A stretch of 64,000 bases of DNA from Hyphobacterium sp. SN044 (GCF_021864465.1 NZ_JAKKUV010000007.1:104158-168157); one strand, 5' to 3'. Numbered from the stretch's first letter, positions 1-9,377 are shown. A program made the numbers and translations. Notes: generated from the sequence alone by a model not told the origin.

Positions 1-445
1 CCTTCGATTTTGGATTGTGACGCAGAAAATAGTCAGCCCGGCCGTACTCGGAAAAGTCGTCGAACCTCCCGAGGCGATCATCCCGCTCGCTTACCAGCAA
101 CGTCACGTCGACGGCGCCGCCTGTCGTATGCGGTGGAGGAGGATCGAACACCGGAGGCCGGACCACGGTCGACGCGAGTCTGTGCAGGGCCTCCTCAGCG
201 AAGTTCGGGTGTTGCATCCTCAGATCTTCAAGGTGCCGTCGGTAGAGGTCTTTCTGCGTTTCGAAATGCCTCAGGGCATCCCACACGCAGATAGTAACGT
301 CCCTCCCGATCTCGCGTTGGACAACCTCGTTCGCCTTCAACAGACGGCGATGTGCCGCCTCTTCCAGCCACGGAGAGGAATAAGCTCCGCGCAACGCCGC
401 GTGCCTGTATTTCAAGATCGATGTAAGCTGGACGGGCACAAGCAT
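1..445 (-). CDS. D-alanyl-D-alanine dipeptidase (VanX/DdpX-like, peptidase M15D), cut by window edge
   Basis: The frame stays open for 148 codons from an ATG at 445 to the left edge, so the C-terminus is missing. The family (zinc metallopeptidases that cleave D-Ala-D-Ala) is recognised from the segment ICVWDALRHFETQKDLYRRH (about residues 52-71), which matches the usual VWDA.RP...Q..L stretch, and from PPHTTGGAVDV (about 104-114), the SxHxxGxAxD zinc-binding signature with its His and Asp both present. FDDFS (about 129-133) is also typical. The second zinc His and the catalytic Glu lie beyond the edge. The frame is open upstream of the chosen ATG and an in-frame TTG exists, so the start is uncertain. 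It is divergent, by 80 bp, from the AT-rich gene at 526. Confidence 0.8.
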   Translation of the reverse strand, partial: MLVPVQLTSILKYRHAALRGAYSSPWLEEAAHRRLLKANEVVQREIGRDVTICVWDALRHFETQKDLYRRHLEDLRMQHPNFAEEALHRLASTVVRPPVFDPPPPHTTGGAVDVTLLVSERDDRLGRFDDFSEYGRADYFLRHNPKSK

Positions 446-525
446 GGGGCCGACCTCCGCCAACAGAAAAATGGCGGCTTGCGTCGGATGTAAATTGTTA
501 CGTTTGTAACACAGGAAACTCGCAC

Positions 526-1974
526 ATGATCGTCGATTTTCGTAATAACGTTATTAAGTATCGCGATGTTGAACTAAAGAGTGCGAAAAAAACACACAAG
601 CGGGCAATGAAATTTCTTGCGGTATTGATCGAATTTTCTCGAAATGAGGATCGAAATGTTTATAATAATAAGCTATATGACACCATATGCGAAACTAATA
701 GGGGTGTTCGAACTATAGTTTGTAGAGTTATCGATTATATTACGGATAATCTTGACAGTAACATTATAGATTATAAAAATAAAACAACTGGTCCTTGGTG
801 CTTGAAGAAGCAAATTACAGATTGTAAAATTATATATTCCAATGAACGAACTGAAATTTCGGATACAGTTGTTGGTGATGGAAATCGTTCCAACCTAATA
901 GACACGGCGGGTATAAGACTTTCTGATTTGAAAAAATTGGTAAATGCCGATTTTTACTTTTCGCGTGGAGACCTTAATTCTGCACATGAATTATACTCCA
1001 ATGTATATAAAGGTCATCATAACGAATCCTATGATTTGATACTTCTTAAATTACTTAAATCCAGTCGGCGTCTCGAGCGATATCCAGAATTGCTGAAAAC
1101 AATCCGTCTCGTGGAAGGGCTAGAGAACATAAAAACAGATCGTAAAGCCGCGGAAAAATTGCATTCATATGCGCAAATATCGAGGGCATGGTATAATTAT
1201 TCATTTGATAAAGAATATGACAATGCATACAAAATACTTAAGTCGTGTATGAATGCGTCGTTCAATAATTATGATACTCAACTGGAGTGGAAAAATTTAT
1301 ATTCTTTGGTGGTAAGGCGCTTATCCCTTTCTAATGCTGGATCAAAAAAAGAGGAATTGGCTCTTGAGTCGATAAGTGAAATGGAGTCAGCATTTTCTGA
1401 TTCAATTATGTTCGGGAGTCCGTATAATGTTCAACAGACGGCTGCAAATCTTGGAAATTTGATTTCCCTTTTTGGATCAACGAAGCATGGAATTTTGGAT
1501 ACAAGCCTCGCCCGCACACGTGCAATAACATACTTCGACATATCTGCTTATGTCAGTAAAAATTACGGAATAGGTCTTGATGATGTATATTTGCCAGTAT
1601 ATATTCTTTCGCATTGCCGGAAATTTTCTGTAAATAGCTCTGAGCTTAAAAATTTGGTGCGGGATTGGGACAAAACACTAAAAGAATACGCCATAGACGC
1701 TTATGATTTATATATGCGCTCGGGAAGGGGGCGCCCAGAACAGAAGGTTCAAATAATTATTGAGATATTACACCAATGCTTTGTCGACGAAGACTGGCGC
1801 TCATTGGAAAAGTACACGGAGGAAATTCATGGGATATGGTGGGAGCTTTCTCCGGATACCGCAAAGCCTTATGAGGATTTTATAGCAGGCATGTTGAAAG
1901 CCCTTGAATCGGAGTTTGCTGGGTCGGCTAATTTCAAACGAGTTGGCAATGCGCTTCGCGCGTTGGCGAGCTGA
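526..1974 (+). CDS. AT-rich hypothetical protein, possible winged-helix N-terminus plus helical repeats
   Basis: This 482-residue protein was not recognised. Its base composition is very different from the surrounding DNA (long A/T runs, AAT/ATA/TTA codons), which indicates recent acquisition. Residues about 25-100 (ending near GPWCLKK) are spaced like a winged helix-turn-helix of the OmpR/SARP kind, and from about residue 130 the protein is almost all helical with TPR-like spacing (for example FSRGDLNSAHELYSNVY). No transmembrane segment or catalytic motif is visible. A regulator with a TPR-like sensory part is one reading, and it is an inference. It is divergent from the VanX-like dipeptidase and lies downstream of the 3' end of tRNA-Gly, a common place for inserted DNA. 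Confidence 0.75.
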   Translation: MIVDFRNNVIKYRDVELKSAKKTHKRAMKFLAVLIEFSRNEDRNVYNNKLYDTICETNRGVRTIVCRVIDYITDNLDSNIIDYKNKTTGPWCLKKQITDCKIIYSNERTEISDTVVGDGNRSNLIDTAGIRLSDLKKLVNADFYFSRGDLNSAHELYSNVYKGHHNESYDLILLKLLKSSRRLERYPELLKTIRLVEGLENIKTDRKAAEKLHSYAQISRAWYNYSFDKEYDNAYKILKSCMNASFNNYDTQLEWKNLYSLVVRRLSLSNAGSKKEELALESISEMESAFSDSIMFGSPYNVQQTAANLGNLISLFGSTKHGILDTSLARTRAITYFDISAYVSKNYGIGLDDVYLPVYILSHCRKFSVNSSELKNLVRDWDKTLKEYAIDAYDLYMRSGRGRPEQKVQIIIEILHQCFVDEDWRSLEKYTEEIHGIWWELSPDTAKPYEDFIAGMLKALESEFAGSANFKRVGNALRALAS

Positions 1975-2185
1975 CGGTCTGGCGCTCAACGGGCGGAACG
2001 ATCTGTTCCTCGACGGGGCCGCGTCGGTGCGGGAGTGGCCGACTGTTGTTGACCCTGACCGTTAGCTGCTGTGGACCGGGCACCGGGCTGCCCCATCGGA
2101 TTGACCGGAATTCGAAGGGTCTTGCCCCCGCCGTTTCCGGGCGCCAGCACGTATCGCAACGCCGATACAAAATAAGGAGAAAGAA

Positions 2186-2260
2186 TGGAGCGGGCGATGA
2201 GATTCGAACTCACGACATTCACCTTGGCAAGGTGACGCTCTACCCCTGAGCTACGCCCGC
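2186..2260 (-). tRNA. tRNA-Gly (GCC)
   Basis: On the minus strand a 75-nt cloverleaf can be drawn: acceptor GCGGGCG pairs with CGCCCGC, the D-arm region contains AGCTCAGGGGTAGAGC, the anticodon arm CACCTTGCCAAGGTG presents GCC, and the T-arm contains GTTCGAATC. The discriminator is T and the CCA end is encoded (complement of 2186-2188). Confidence 0.96.
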
Positions 2261-2300
2261 TCAATCGAGGTATCACCCGGCTTGCGCCGGGGAGGCGCGG

Positions 2301-2329
2301 TATATCGCCCAAACCCGGACCGATTTCAA
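2301..2329 (-). promoter_or_regulatory. Promoter of tRNA-Gly
   Basis: On the minus strand a -35 TTGAAA (2329-2324) is followed after 17 bp by a -10 GATATA (2306-2301), which places transcription start about 35 bp upstream of the tRNA 5' end. Sigma-70 type by spacing and sequence. Confidence 0.5.
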
Positions 2330-2408
2330 GCACTCGAATGCACGTGGTGCACCGGAGCGGGAAATTGCCGCTTGATCGCGGGCGCAGGCCGGGTTTCAAC
2401 GCCGGCCC

Positions 2409-2930
2409 ATGAGCGAAACAGCACCCGCCACCCGCGCCGATCTCTTCGCCCTGCTGGACCGGCTGGGCATCGACCATTCCACCATCGATCACGACCCGGT
2501 CTTCACGGTCGAGGAGGGCCAGGCGATCAAGGCGGCCATGCCCGGCGGGCATACCAAGAATCTCTTCCTCGATGACGGGCGCGGCGCGCTGGTCCTCGTC
2601 TCCGCGCTGGGCGAGACGGTGATCCGGGTGAACCGGCTGCACCGCGTCCTGGGCACGAAGCGCTTCTCCTTCGGCAAGGAGGAGGCGCTTTACGAGACGC
2701 TGGGCGTCCGCCCCGGCTCGGTGACGGCCTTCGCGCTGATGAACGACACGGAAGGCCGCGTCCGCTTCGTGATCGATCAGGCGCTTCTGGCGACCGATCC
2801 GGTGAATTTCCACCCGCTGAAGAATGACGCCACCACCGCCATCGCCGCGGCAGATCTCGTCAAATTCGCGCAGGCGACGGGGCACGAGCCGACGATCGTC
2901 GATTTTGACGCACTGGCGGCAGACGACTGA
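2409..2930 (+). CDS. proX: Prolyl-tRNA editing protein ProX (YbaK/ProXp-ala family)
   Basis: A 173-residue single-domain protein of the YbaK/aminoacyl-tRNA deacylase fold. Family members hydrolyse Ala-tRNA(Pro) formed by mistake by prolyl-tRNA synthetase, a free-standing proofreading step in the cytoplasm. The alignment-typical stretches are [13 protein letters not shown] (about 28-40), [11 protein letters not shown] (about 46-56, with the conserved Lys) and the end FVIDQALL...[12 protein letters not shown] (about 118-143). Length is normal for the family. It stands just past tRNA-Gly with no obvious operon partner; cnoX-like follows after a 69-bp gap. Confidence 0.88.
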   Translation: MSETAPATRADLFALLDRLGIDHSTIDHDPVFTVEEGQAIKAAMPGGHTKNLFLDDGRGALVLVSALGETVIRVNRLHRVLGTKRFSFGKEEALYETLGVRPGSVTAFALMNDTEGRVRFVIDQALLATDPVNFHPLKNDATTAIAAADLVKFAQATGHEPTIVDFDALAADD

Positions 2931-2999
2931 GTGCTTGCACACAGGCCCCTGCGCCTCCAATTAGGGGGCGATTTTCCACCCACACCCTGGTGAGCCGCC

Positions 3000-3914
3000 A
3001 TGACCGACTTCCATCTGAACTCGCAGCACGACCCGCAAGGCGCCGACCTCGTCAAGGACGGGACCGACCAGTCCTTCATGGCCGATGTGGTCGAGCCCTC
3101 GCGCGAGGTTCCGGTCCTGGTTGATTTCTGGGCGCCCTGGTGCGGCCCCTGCCGCCAGCTCGGCCCGATCATCGAGAAGACGGTGCGCGCCGCGGGCGGC
3201 AAGGTGCGCCTGGTGAAGATCAATATCGACGAGAACCCGCACATCGCCGGACGCCTGCGCGTCCAGTCCATCCCGGCCGTCTTCGCCTTCCAGAACGGCC
3301 AGCCGGTCGACGGCTTCATGGGCGCGCTGCCGGAAAGCCAGATCAAGGATTTCATTGGCCGGTTGACGGGTGAGGGCGCGGACGAGGAAGCCGTCGCCGA
3401 CCTGATGGCGCGCGCGGAGGAAAGCCTGAAGGCGCAGGATTTCGGCGGCGCGGCGCAGGACTATGCGCTTGCGGTTCAGGCCGACCCGGAAAATGCCGAC
3501 GCCATCGCCGGTCTCGCCCGTTGCTATCTCGCCGGCGGCAATCTGGAAGAGGCGAAAACCATCATCGAACGCGTCCCCGAGGACAAGAAGAACGCCGCCT
3601 CGGTTCAGGGTGTGCTGACCGCGCTGAAACTGGCCGAGGAAACCGAAGACGCCGGCGATCCCGAACAACTGGCGTCGCAGGTCGAGCGCGAACCGGGCGA
3701 TCACGAGGCCCGCTATCAGCTCGCCCGCGCCCTGATCGGTTACGGCCAGCTCGCCGAGGCGGTCGACCAGCTGCTCTACATCATCGCTCAGGACAAGGAC
3801 TGGAATGAAGGCGCGGCGCGCGTCCTCCTCCTGAAAGTCTTCGACGCGGCCGGTCCGGCCTCCGACATCGCGAAGACGGGACGCAGACGCCTCTCCTCGG
3901 TTCTGTTCGCATAA
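3000..3914 (+). CDS. cnoX: Thioredoxin-TPR chaperedoxin (CnoX/YbbN family)
   Basis: A 304-residue protein with an N-terminal thioredoxin domain (WAPWCGPC; Cys48 and Cys51 form an intact CXXC) followed by a TPR region (about 130-300). This architecture is that of CnoX/YbbN, a cytoplasmic holdase that works with GroEL and protects proteins from oxidation. The E. coli protein has lost one Cys of the active site; this copy keeps both, so it may be redox active, as reported for the Caulobacter relative. The ATG at 3000 is chosen because the thioredoxin fold follows directly; a preceding 20-residue extension is common in alphaproteobacteria. Confidence 0.88.
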   Translation: MTDFHLNSQHDPQGADLVKDGTDQSFMADVVEPSREVPVLVDFWAPWCGPCRQLGPIIEKTVRAAGGKVRLVKINIDENPHIAGRLRVQSIPAVFAFQNGQPVDGFMGALPESQIKDFIGRLTGEGADEEAVADLMARAEESLKAQDFGGAAQDYALAVQADPENADAIAGLARCYLAGGNLEEAKTIIERVPEDKKNAASVQGVLTALKLAEETEDAGDPEQLASQVEREPGDHEARYQLARALIGYGQLAEAVDQLLYIIAQDKDWNEGAARVLLLKVFDAAGPASDIAKTGRRRLSSVLFA

Positions 3915-3961
3915 GGCGCTGCCCCTTGGCGGGGGCGGGCGGGCGGCCTACGTCTTGAGGC

Positions 3962-4594
3962 ATGAGCCAGTCCCTGCCCCAGCTCCTGCCTCTTTTTCCG
4001 CTCGGCGGCGCAATCCTGCTGCCGGGCGAGATGCTGCCGCTCAACGTGTTCGAGCCGCGCTATCTCAACATGACGGACGACGCGATGGCGGGCGAGAAAA
4101 TGCTCGGCATCATCCAGACGCGCCCCGGCGGCGCGAAGGACAGGCCGGCGCTCGAAACCATCGGCGGGGCGGGCCGGATCGTCTCGCACAAGGAAACCGA
4201 TGACGGGCGCTATCTGATCGTGCTCGAGGGCGTCAGCCGCTTCCGCCTCGTCGAGGAGGAGGAATTGCAGACCCCCTACCGCGTCGGCCGCGTTGACTGG
4301 TCGCCCTTTGCTGGCGACCGCCAGGGCCCGGACGTGATGCTGGGGGCCGACCGCGACCGGCTGCTGCAACTCCTCCAATCCTGGTTCAACGCGGAGGGAC
4401 TCGTCACCGACTGGGACGCCATCGCCCATGCCCCGCTGCCGCGCGTCGTCAACCAGCTCGCCATGGGCGCGCCTTTCTCCGCGAAGGAAAAGCAGGACAT
4501 GCTCGAAGCGCCGGAAGACACGCAGCGGCTCGAGACGATGTCCACCATTCTCGAACGCCGGCTCGCCGAGGGCGCGGGCGGCTCCGCCAACTAG
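3962..4594 (+). CDS. Lon N-terminal (substrate-binding) domain protein
   Basis: The 210-residue protein consists of the Lon substrate-binding domain only. FPLGGAILLPGEMLPLNVFE (about 12-31) is the family's opening strand-turn-strand, followed by RYLNM and a GRIVSHKETDDGRYLIVLEG segment (about 73-92). There is no AAA+ or protease domain, so it is not Lon itself. Such stand-alone PUA-like proteins are widespread in alphaproteobacteria; their role is not established. It begins a same-strand run with the Trm112-like and DUF971 genes. Confidence 0.88.
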   Translation: MSQSLPQLLPLFPLGGAILLPGEMLPLNVFEPRYLNMTDDAMAGEKMLGIIQTRPGGAKDRPALETIGGAGRIVSHKETDDGRYLIVLEGVSRFRLVEEEELQTPYRVGRVDWSPFAGDRQGPDVMLGADRDRLLQLLQSWFNAEGLVTDWDAIAHAPLPRVVNQLAMGAPFSAKEKQDMLEAPEDTQRLETMSTILERRLAEGAGGSAN

Positions 4595-4639
4595 CAGACG
4601 ATCTGGTCAGGCGGCGACATCGGCGCTAAGGGTCACGCC

Positions 4640-4864
4640 ATGAGCGATACGCAAACCCCAGCCCCCACGGCGCGCGAGGTCGACCCCGCGCTTTTGGAAA
4701 TCCTCGTCTGCCCGGTCACGCGCGGCCCGCTCCACTATGACCGGGACAGGCAGGAACTGGTCTCGAAATCGGCCCGGCTCGCCTATCCGATCCGCGATGG
4801 CGTGCCGATCATGCTGGAAAGCGAGGCCCGCGAACTCAGCGACGCGGAAGCCAGGGCGAAATGA
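4640..4864 (+). CDS. Trm112-family small protein (YcaR/UPF0434)
   Basis: The 74-residue protein has the family core [14 protein letters not shown]...[20 protein letters not shown] (about residues 18-59). The related yeast and archaeal Trm112 is an activator of several methyltransferases; in bacteria the short forms (usually 60-70 residues) are assumed to do similar work, but this is unproven. One zinc-ligand type Cys (in LVCPV) is present and the other positions are replaced, as is common in bacterial members. Its stop overlaps the start of the DUF971 gene by 4 bases, so the two are probably translationally coupled. Confidence 0.87.
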   Translation: MSDTQTPAPTAREVDPALLEILVCPVTRGPLHYDRDRQELVSKSARLAYPIRDGVPIMLESEARELSDAEARAK

Positions 4865-5166
4865 CCGCGCGCCCCTGGCCCGTGAAGCTCGATTTCGACC
4901 GCGCCGGCCGCGCGCTGCACATCGCGTATGACGATGGCGCGGCCTTCACCATCCCGTTTCAGACCCTGCGCGTGGAAAGCCCCAGCGCCGAGGTGCAGGG
5001 CCACGGCCCGGGCCAGAAGGTGACCGTCACCGGCAAGGAGAATGTCGGCGTGCGCGAGGCCAATCCGGTCGGCCGCTACGCCGTCCAGATCGTCTTCGAC
5101 GACGGCCACGACAGCGGCCTCTTCACCTGGGATTATCTCCGGGAACTGGGCGAGCGGAACACTTAG
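4861..5166 (+). CDS. DUF971 protein (gamma-butyrobetaine hydroxylase N-terminal-like domain)
   Basis: A 101-residue protein of the DUF971 family, recognised from [20 protein letters not shown] (5-24) and from the C-terminal [20 protein letters not shown] followed by FTWDYLREL. This domain caps the N-terminus of gamma-butyrobetaine hydroxylases and also occurs alone near Fe-S cluster or Mrp/ApbC genes, where an assembly role is suspected. It starts inside the stop of the Trm112-like gene (ATGA overlap). Confidence 0.85.
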   Translation: MTARPWPVKLDFDRAGRALHIAYDDGAAFTIPFQTLRVESPSAEVQGHGPGQKVTVTGKENVGVREANPVGRYAVQIVFDDGHDSGLFTWDYLRELGERNT

Positions 5167-5167
5167 G

Positions 5168-5240
5168 GCCGTCATTCCGGCGAAAGCCGGAATCCAGAAA
5201 ACTCGTCAATCTGGATCCCGACGTCCGTCGGGATGACGTC
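5168..5240. repeat. Palindromic intergenic repeat (GTCATTCCGGCGAAAGCCGG type)
   Basis: Between the convergent DUF971 and ubiH-like genes lies a compound palindrome: ATTCCGGC-GAAA-GCCGGAAT, then AATCTGGATCCCGACGTC and its partner CGTCGGGATGACG. This type is scattered through many proteobacterial genomes. A related half (TCTGGATCCCGG...CCGGGA) occurs near 48380-48415. It may act as a bidirectional terminator here. Confidence 0.7.
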
Positions 5241-5252
5241 ATCGTGGCGTCC

Positions 5253-6524
5253 CTAGGCCGCCAGGCTTTCGCCCTTCAGAAGCTTCGGCAGGTCGCCGAT
5301 CTCGCCGCCAGCATGGCGCATGAAGAAGCGGCGCGCCGGCGGGATCTTGTCGACGAGGGACAGGCCGAGCCCGCGCGCGAGGCGCAGCGGCGCGATGTCA
5401 TTGGAAAAGAGCCGGTTGAACACATCGGTCGCGGCCACCAGCGCCATCGAATCCATCCGCCGCCAGGCCTGATAGCGCTGCAGCCCGACCGTGGAGCCGA
5501 GATCGAGGCCGAGCCGCTTCTGCTCGGCGGTGATCTCCGCCAGCGCCGCGGCGTCGCGGATGCCCAGATTGAAGCCCTGCCCGGCCAGCGGATGGATGCC
5601 GCGCGCGGCATCGCCGCAATAGGCGATGCCGTCGGCATGGAAGCGCTCGGCGACCTTCAGCGTCAGCGGATAGGTCCAGCGCGGCCCGGTCTCGTTCACC
5701 GCGCCGAGAAAGTCGCCGAAGCGGGCGCGCAGCGCCTCCTCGAACCCCTCCCGGTCCATGGCTTTCAGCGCGTCGGCGGCCGCGGCCTTTTCCGTCCAGA
5801 CCAGCGAGGACCGGTTGCCGGTCAGCGGCAGGATGGCGAACGGGCCGGACGGCATGAAATACTCGTACGCCACGCCATTGTGCGGGCGTTCGTGTTCGAC
5901 CGTCGCGACAATGCCCTTCTGGCCGTAATCCCAGCCGAAGCTGCGCGTTCCCGCCTGACGGCGGACCGCGGAGAATTTCCCGTCACACGCCACCAGCAGC
6001 TTGCCGCGCAGCGTGCGCCCGTCTTCGAGGTGCAGATCGGTCGAGGCGGCATTCCGTGTCCAGCCGACGGCCCTTACCGGGGCGAAGACGGCGATGTCGG
6101 GCCGCGCGGCGATCGCCTCGGTCAGGGCGAGGCGGGAATGGCGGTTCTCCGCCATCCAGCCGAGCGGTTCCCCGTCCGCGCCGGGATGGATTTCGTGCCG
6201 GTCGAAATGCAGCGTGAACGGGCCGGGCCCGCCTGCGCGCAGCCCGTCTTCCGGCCGTCCGTCGCACACGAGGATGTCCTCGATCCGCTGGGTGAACTCG
6301 CGCAGCCGCTCGCCGGCGCCCAGCGTGTCGAGCATGCGCATGCTGGTATAGGCGAGCGCAGAGGCGCGGCCGTCGAACCGGTCTTCCAGCTGGGTCTCGA
6401 AGGGCAGGACGTCGACGAGCGCGACGCCGACCCCTGCGGAATGCAGCGCCAGGGCGAGCGTCTGACCGGCGAGGCCGCCGCCCGCAATCACCACATCGCC
6501 GTCGAAGGAAAGCCGCTGTGTCAT
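5253..6524 (-). CDS. UbiH/UbiF-family FAD-dependent ubiquinone hydroxylase
   Basis: The 423-residue protein starts with an FAD-binding Rossmann motif (VVIAGGGLAGQTLAL, about 10-24) and carries the second FAD motif of the UbiH/Coq6 family, YCGDAARGIHPLAGQGFNLG, at about residues 297-316. These flavin monooxygenases add hydroxyl groups to the ubiquinone ring at the membrane face. Which ring position this copy modifies cannot be told from sequence alone (UbiH, UbiF, UbiI and UbiL are similar). The ATG at 6524 is chosen because the Rossmann motif follows within ten residues; an upstream in-frame ATG at 6599 would add a non-homologous stretch. Confidence 0.87.
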   Translation of the reverse strand: MTQRLSFDGDVVIAGGGLAGQTLALALHSAGVGVALVDVLPFETQLEDRFDGRASALAYTSMRMLDTLGAGERLREFTQRIEDILVCDGRPEDGLRAGGPGPFTLHFDRHEIHPGADGEPLGWMAENRHSRLALTEAIAARPDIAVFAPVRAVGWTRNAASTDLHLEDGRTLRGKLLVACDGKFSAVRRQAGTRSFGWDYGQKGIVATVEHERPHNGVAYEYFMPSGPFAILPLTGNRSSLVWTEKAAAADALKAMDREGFEEALRARFGDFLGAVNETGPRWTYPLTLKVAERFHADGIAYCGDAARGIHPLAGQGFNLGIRDAAALAEITAEQKRLGLDLGSTVGLQRYQAWRRMDSMALVAATDVFNRLFSNDIAPLRLARGLGLSLVDKIPPARRFFMRHAGGEIGDLPKLLKGESLAA

Positions 6525-6579
6525 GGCCCGGGAGACTAGCTTTTCGCGCGGGAATGGAAAGCGGGGCGCACTGCCGCAG

Positions 6580-6936
6580 TCAGTCCCGCGCCCAGGCATC
6601 GAGCTTTTCGCAGACGCATTTCAGCGTCTCGCGGGTGAAATGGCGCATGCAGGCGACACTGCCGATGCGGCCTTCATGCACCGGGCAGTCGAGATCGATG
6701 CGCTGCTCCTTCTCGCCATCGCGCCAGACCACGACCTGAAGCTCGCTGCGATCGACGGAAATGGCGACATGCCGGTCGTCCTTCGTCCAGCGCGAGGTGT
6801 CGCGATAGTCCGACCACGGGGCCGGCCGGCGCAGCAGCCCGCGGCGCGCGCGCGGCGGGTCGGGGCGGAATCCCCAGCGCTTCAGAAAGGGGCGCAGATA
6901 GCGCACCACGGCGGCGATGCCGAATGTCTCGGTCAT
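6580..6936 (-). CDS. Hypothetical protein, 118 residues
   Basis: The protein is not recognised. It is rich in Arg and Trp (for example [20 protein letters not shown], 18-37) and ends in two Cys-containing helices ([20 protein letters not shown], 93-112). No signal peptide or membrane segment is seen. It lies divergently from ftsK with its start 74 bp from the ftsK start, and its stop is 55 bp upstream of the ubiH-like start on the same strand. The ATG at 6936 gives a sensible amphipathic N-terminus. Confidence 0.6.
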   Translation of the reverse strand: MTETFGIAAVVRYLRPFLKRWGFRPDPPRARRGLLRRPAPWSDYRDTSRWTKDDRHVAISVDRSELQVVVWRDGEKEQRIDLDCPVHEGRIGSVACMRHFTRETLKCVCEKLDAWARD

Positions 6937-6960
6937 GTTCCTCCAGTCCCGCTGACAAGC

Positions 6961-6975
6961 TTAACCGATCTTTAC
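6961..6975 (+). promoter_or_regulatory. Candidate CtrA-type site upstream of ftsK
   Basis: TTAA-N7-TTAC lies 36-50 bp before the ftsK start; the Caulobacter CtrA consensus is TTAA-N7-TTAA, so 7 of 8 defined bases match. A cell-division gene is a plausible CtrA target, but the call rests only on this match. Confidence 0.3.
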
Positions 6976-7010
6976 CTTCGACTCACCCTTTTGCGGCTAG
7001 ATCGGCGGTC

Positions 7011-9377
7011 ATGGCCAGCTACGACGCCGCATCACAGGACGACATCGACGCGAAGGTCCGCCGCGACCCCTCGCGCCTGGCTGCGCGCCTGCGCTCCGGC
7101 CTGATCGGCCTCGTCATGATCGCCGCCGGTGCGGCGCTGGCGGTCTCGATCTTCGGGCACAATCCGCTCGATCCGAGCCTCAACGTGGCGACGGACGCCG
7201 TGCCGCTCAACCCGCTCGGCGGATTCGGCGCAATCCTGTCGGACCTGATGCTGCAGCTGCTCGGCTGGGCGTCCGGCGGGCCGGTTCTGGCGCTGCTCGT
7301 GTGGGGCGGCATATTGATCGTGCAGACGCCGCGCCGCCGCTCACCGGCGATGCTGGCGCTGCGCGGCCTTGCCGCCCTGTTCGGCCTGATCGGTTTTGCC
7401 GCCGCCGTGTCGGCTCTGCCGATCCCGGAAGCCTGGCCGTTCGCGGCCGGTCTGGGTGGTGCGCTCGGGGATTTCGCGCTTTTCTCGCTCGCCGGGCCGC
7501 TGGGCGAGACGGGCCTGCCCTTCGCCACCGGCATCGTCTCCGGACTGGCGCTGCTTCTGGCGATCGCCGGCGTCTTCTTCACCTTCGGCCTCAGGCCGCG
7601 CGACCTGACCGCCGCGGCCGATACCGCCTCCTATCTCTGGGCCAGCGTCCGCGTCTGGTGGGACCAGCTGACGGGCAAGGTGCCGGCACCGGAGCGCCCG
7701 GCAGGCCCGCGTCTCGTCGAACCGGCCCCGAAACCGGTCCGCGCCCGCCGCGAGCGCGCGCCGAAACCCGAACCGATGAGCCCGGCCGTGAAGGTCGCCC
7801 CGACACGCAAGTCCAAGGCAAGCGAACGGGAAGTCCGCGAGGCGCAGGGCGCTTTGCCCTTCGTGAAGGCGGGCGGATTCGAACTGCCGCGCCTCGACCT
7901 GCTGGCCAAGCCGAAGGCCCGCACCGACGTGATCGACGAATCGTCGCTGAAGCAGAACGCCGAGCTTCTGCAGGGCGTGTTGTCGGACTTCGGGGTAAAG
8001 GGCGATATCGTCCAGGTCCGTCCCGGCCCGGTCGTGACGCTCTATGAATTCGAACCCGCGCCCGGCGTGAAATCCTCGCGCGTCATCAATCTCGCCGACG
8101 ACATCGCCCGCTCGATGAGCGCGACCGCCGCGCGCGTCGCGGTCGTGCCGGGCCGCAATGCGATCGGTATCGAACTGCCCAATCCGCGCCGCGAGACCGT
8201 TTTCCTGCGCGCCCTGTTCAACTCGAAAGCCTTCGAGGACACCAAGGCGGAACTGCCGCTGGCGCTGGGCGAGACGATCGGCGGCGAACCCTTCATGGCC
8301 GATCTCGCGCGCATGCCGCACCTGCTGATCGCCGGTACGACCGGTTCGGGCAAGTCGGTCGGCATCAATGCGATGATCCTGTCGCTGCTCTACCGCCTGC
8401 CGCCGGAAGACTGCCGCCTGATCATGATCGACCCGAAGATGCTGGAATTGTCGGTCTATGACGGCATTCCGCATCTTCTGACCCCGGTCGTGACCGATCC
8501 GAAGAAGGCCGTGACCGCGCTGAAATGGGCGGTGCGCGAGATGGAAAGCCGTTACTTGCGCATGTCGAAGATCGGCGTGCGCAATGTCGCCGGCTTCAAC
8601 GAGAAGGTCGAACAGGCGATCGCGACGGGCGAGCCGCTCGAGCGCACGGTGCAGACCGGCTACGACCGCGAGACCGGCGAGCCGGTCTACGAGACCGAAT
8701 CCATCTCGGCCGAGCGCATGCCCTTCCTTGTCATCGTGATCGACGAGATGGCCGACCTGATGATGGTCGCCGGCAAGGAGATCGAAGGCGCGGTCCAGCG
8801 TCTGGCGCAGATGGCCCGCGCCGCGGGCATCCACCTGATCATGGCGACGCAGCGCCCTTCGGTCGACGTCATCACCGGCACGATCAAGGCCAACTTCCCG
8901 ACCCGGATTTCCTACCAGGTCACCTCGAAGATCGACTCGCGCACCATTCTGGGCGAGCAGGGCGCCGAACAGCTGCTCGGCATGGGCGACCTCCTCTTCA
9001 TGGCGGGGGGCGGGCGTATCCGCCGTCTGCACGGCCCCTTCGTCTCCGACCGGGAGGTCGAGGACGTCGCGAGCTATCTGAAGAAGCAGGGCGTGCCGGA
9101 TTATCTCGAAGCTGTCACCGAGGACTCCGACGACGGCGACAGCCCGTTCGGCGGCGGCGAGGACGGTGAAGGGTCGGGCGACGATCTGTTCGACCAGGCC
9201 GTGGCCATCGTCGCGCGCGACCGCAAGGCTTCGACCAGCTACATCCAGCGCAAGCTGCAGATCGGCTATAACCGCGCCGCGGTGCTGATCGAGCGCATGG
9301 AGGACGAGGGCATGATCGGCCCGTCCGACCATGCCGGCCGCCGGGAGATTTATCTTCCTGAACGGGATGTGGCCTGA
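7011..9377 (+). CDS. ftsK: DNA translocase FtsK
   Basis: The 788-residue protein has four N-terminal membrane segments (about 32-195), a proline/basic linker (about 225-270), a RecA-like motor with Walker [11 protein letters not shown] near residue 442 and Walker [14 protein letters not shown] near 575-587, and a C-terminal gamma winged helix ([20 protein letters not shown] onward) that reads KOPS sequences. FtsK sits at the division septum and pumps chromosome termini apart, activating XerCD at dif. The ATG at 7011 is taken, not the in-frame upstream 6924, because the predicted membrane topology and the TTAA-rich promoter region fit it. lolA follows 66 bp downstream. Confidence 0.96.
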   Translation: MASYDAASQDDIDAKVRRDPSRLAARLRSGLIGLVMIAAGAALAVSIFGHNPLDPSLNVATDAVPLNPLGGFGAILSDLMLQLLGWASGGPVLALLVWGGILIVQTPRRRSPAMLALRGLAALFGLIGFAAAVSALPIPEAWPFAAGLGGALGDFALFSLAGPLGETGLPFATGIVSGLALLLAIAGVFFTFGLRPRDLTAAADTASYLWASVRVWWDQLTGKVPAPERPAGPRLVEPAPKPVRARRERAPKPEPMSPAVKVAPTRKSKASEREVREAQGALPFVKAGGFELPRLDLLAKPKARTDVIDESSLKQNAELLQGVLSDFGVKGDIVQVRPGPVVTLYEFEPAPGVKSSRVINLADDIARSMSATAARVAVVPGRNAIGIELPNPRRETVFLRALFNSKAFEDTKAELPLALGETIGGEPFMADLARMPHLLIAGTTGSGKSVGINAMILSLLYRLPPEDCRLIMIDPKMLELSVYDGIPHLLTPVVTDPKKAVTALKWAVREMESRYLRMSKIGVRNVAGFNEKVEQAIATGEPLERTVQTGYDRETGEPVYETESISAERMPFLVIVIDEMADLMMVAGKEIEGAVQRLAQMARAAGIHLIMATQRPSVDVITGTIKANFPTRISYQVTSKIDSRTILGEQGAEQLLGMGDLLFMAGGGRIRRLHGPFVSDREVEDVASYLKKQGVPDYLEAVTEDSDDGDSPFGGGEDGEGSGDDLFDQAVAIVARDRKASTSYIQRKLQIGYNRAAVLIERMEDEGMIGPSDHAGRREIYLPERDVA

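Noticed and set aside
7341-9332. 663-codon minus-strand open frame opposite ftsK
   Set aside because: High-GC antisense artefact; the FtsK motifs on the plus strand are unambiguous.
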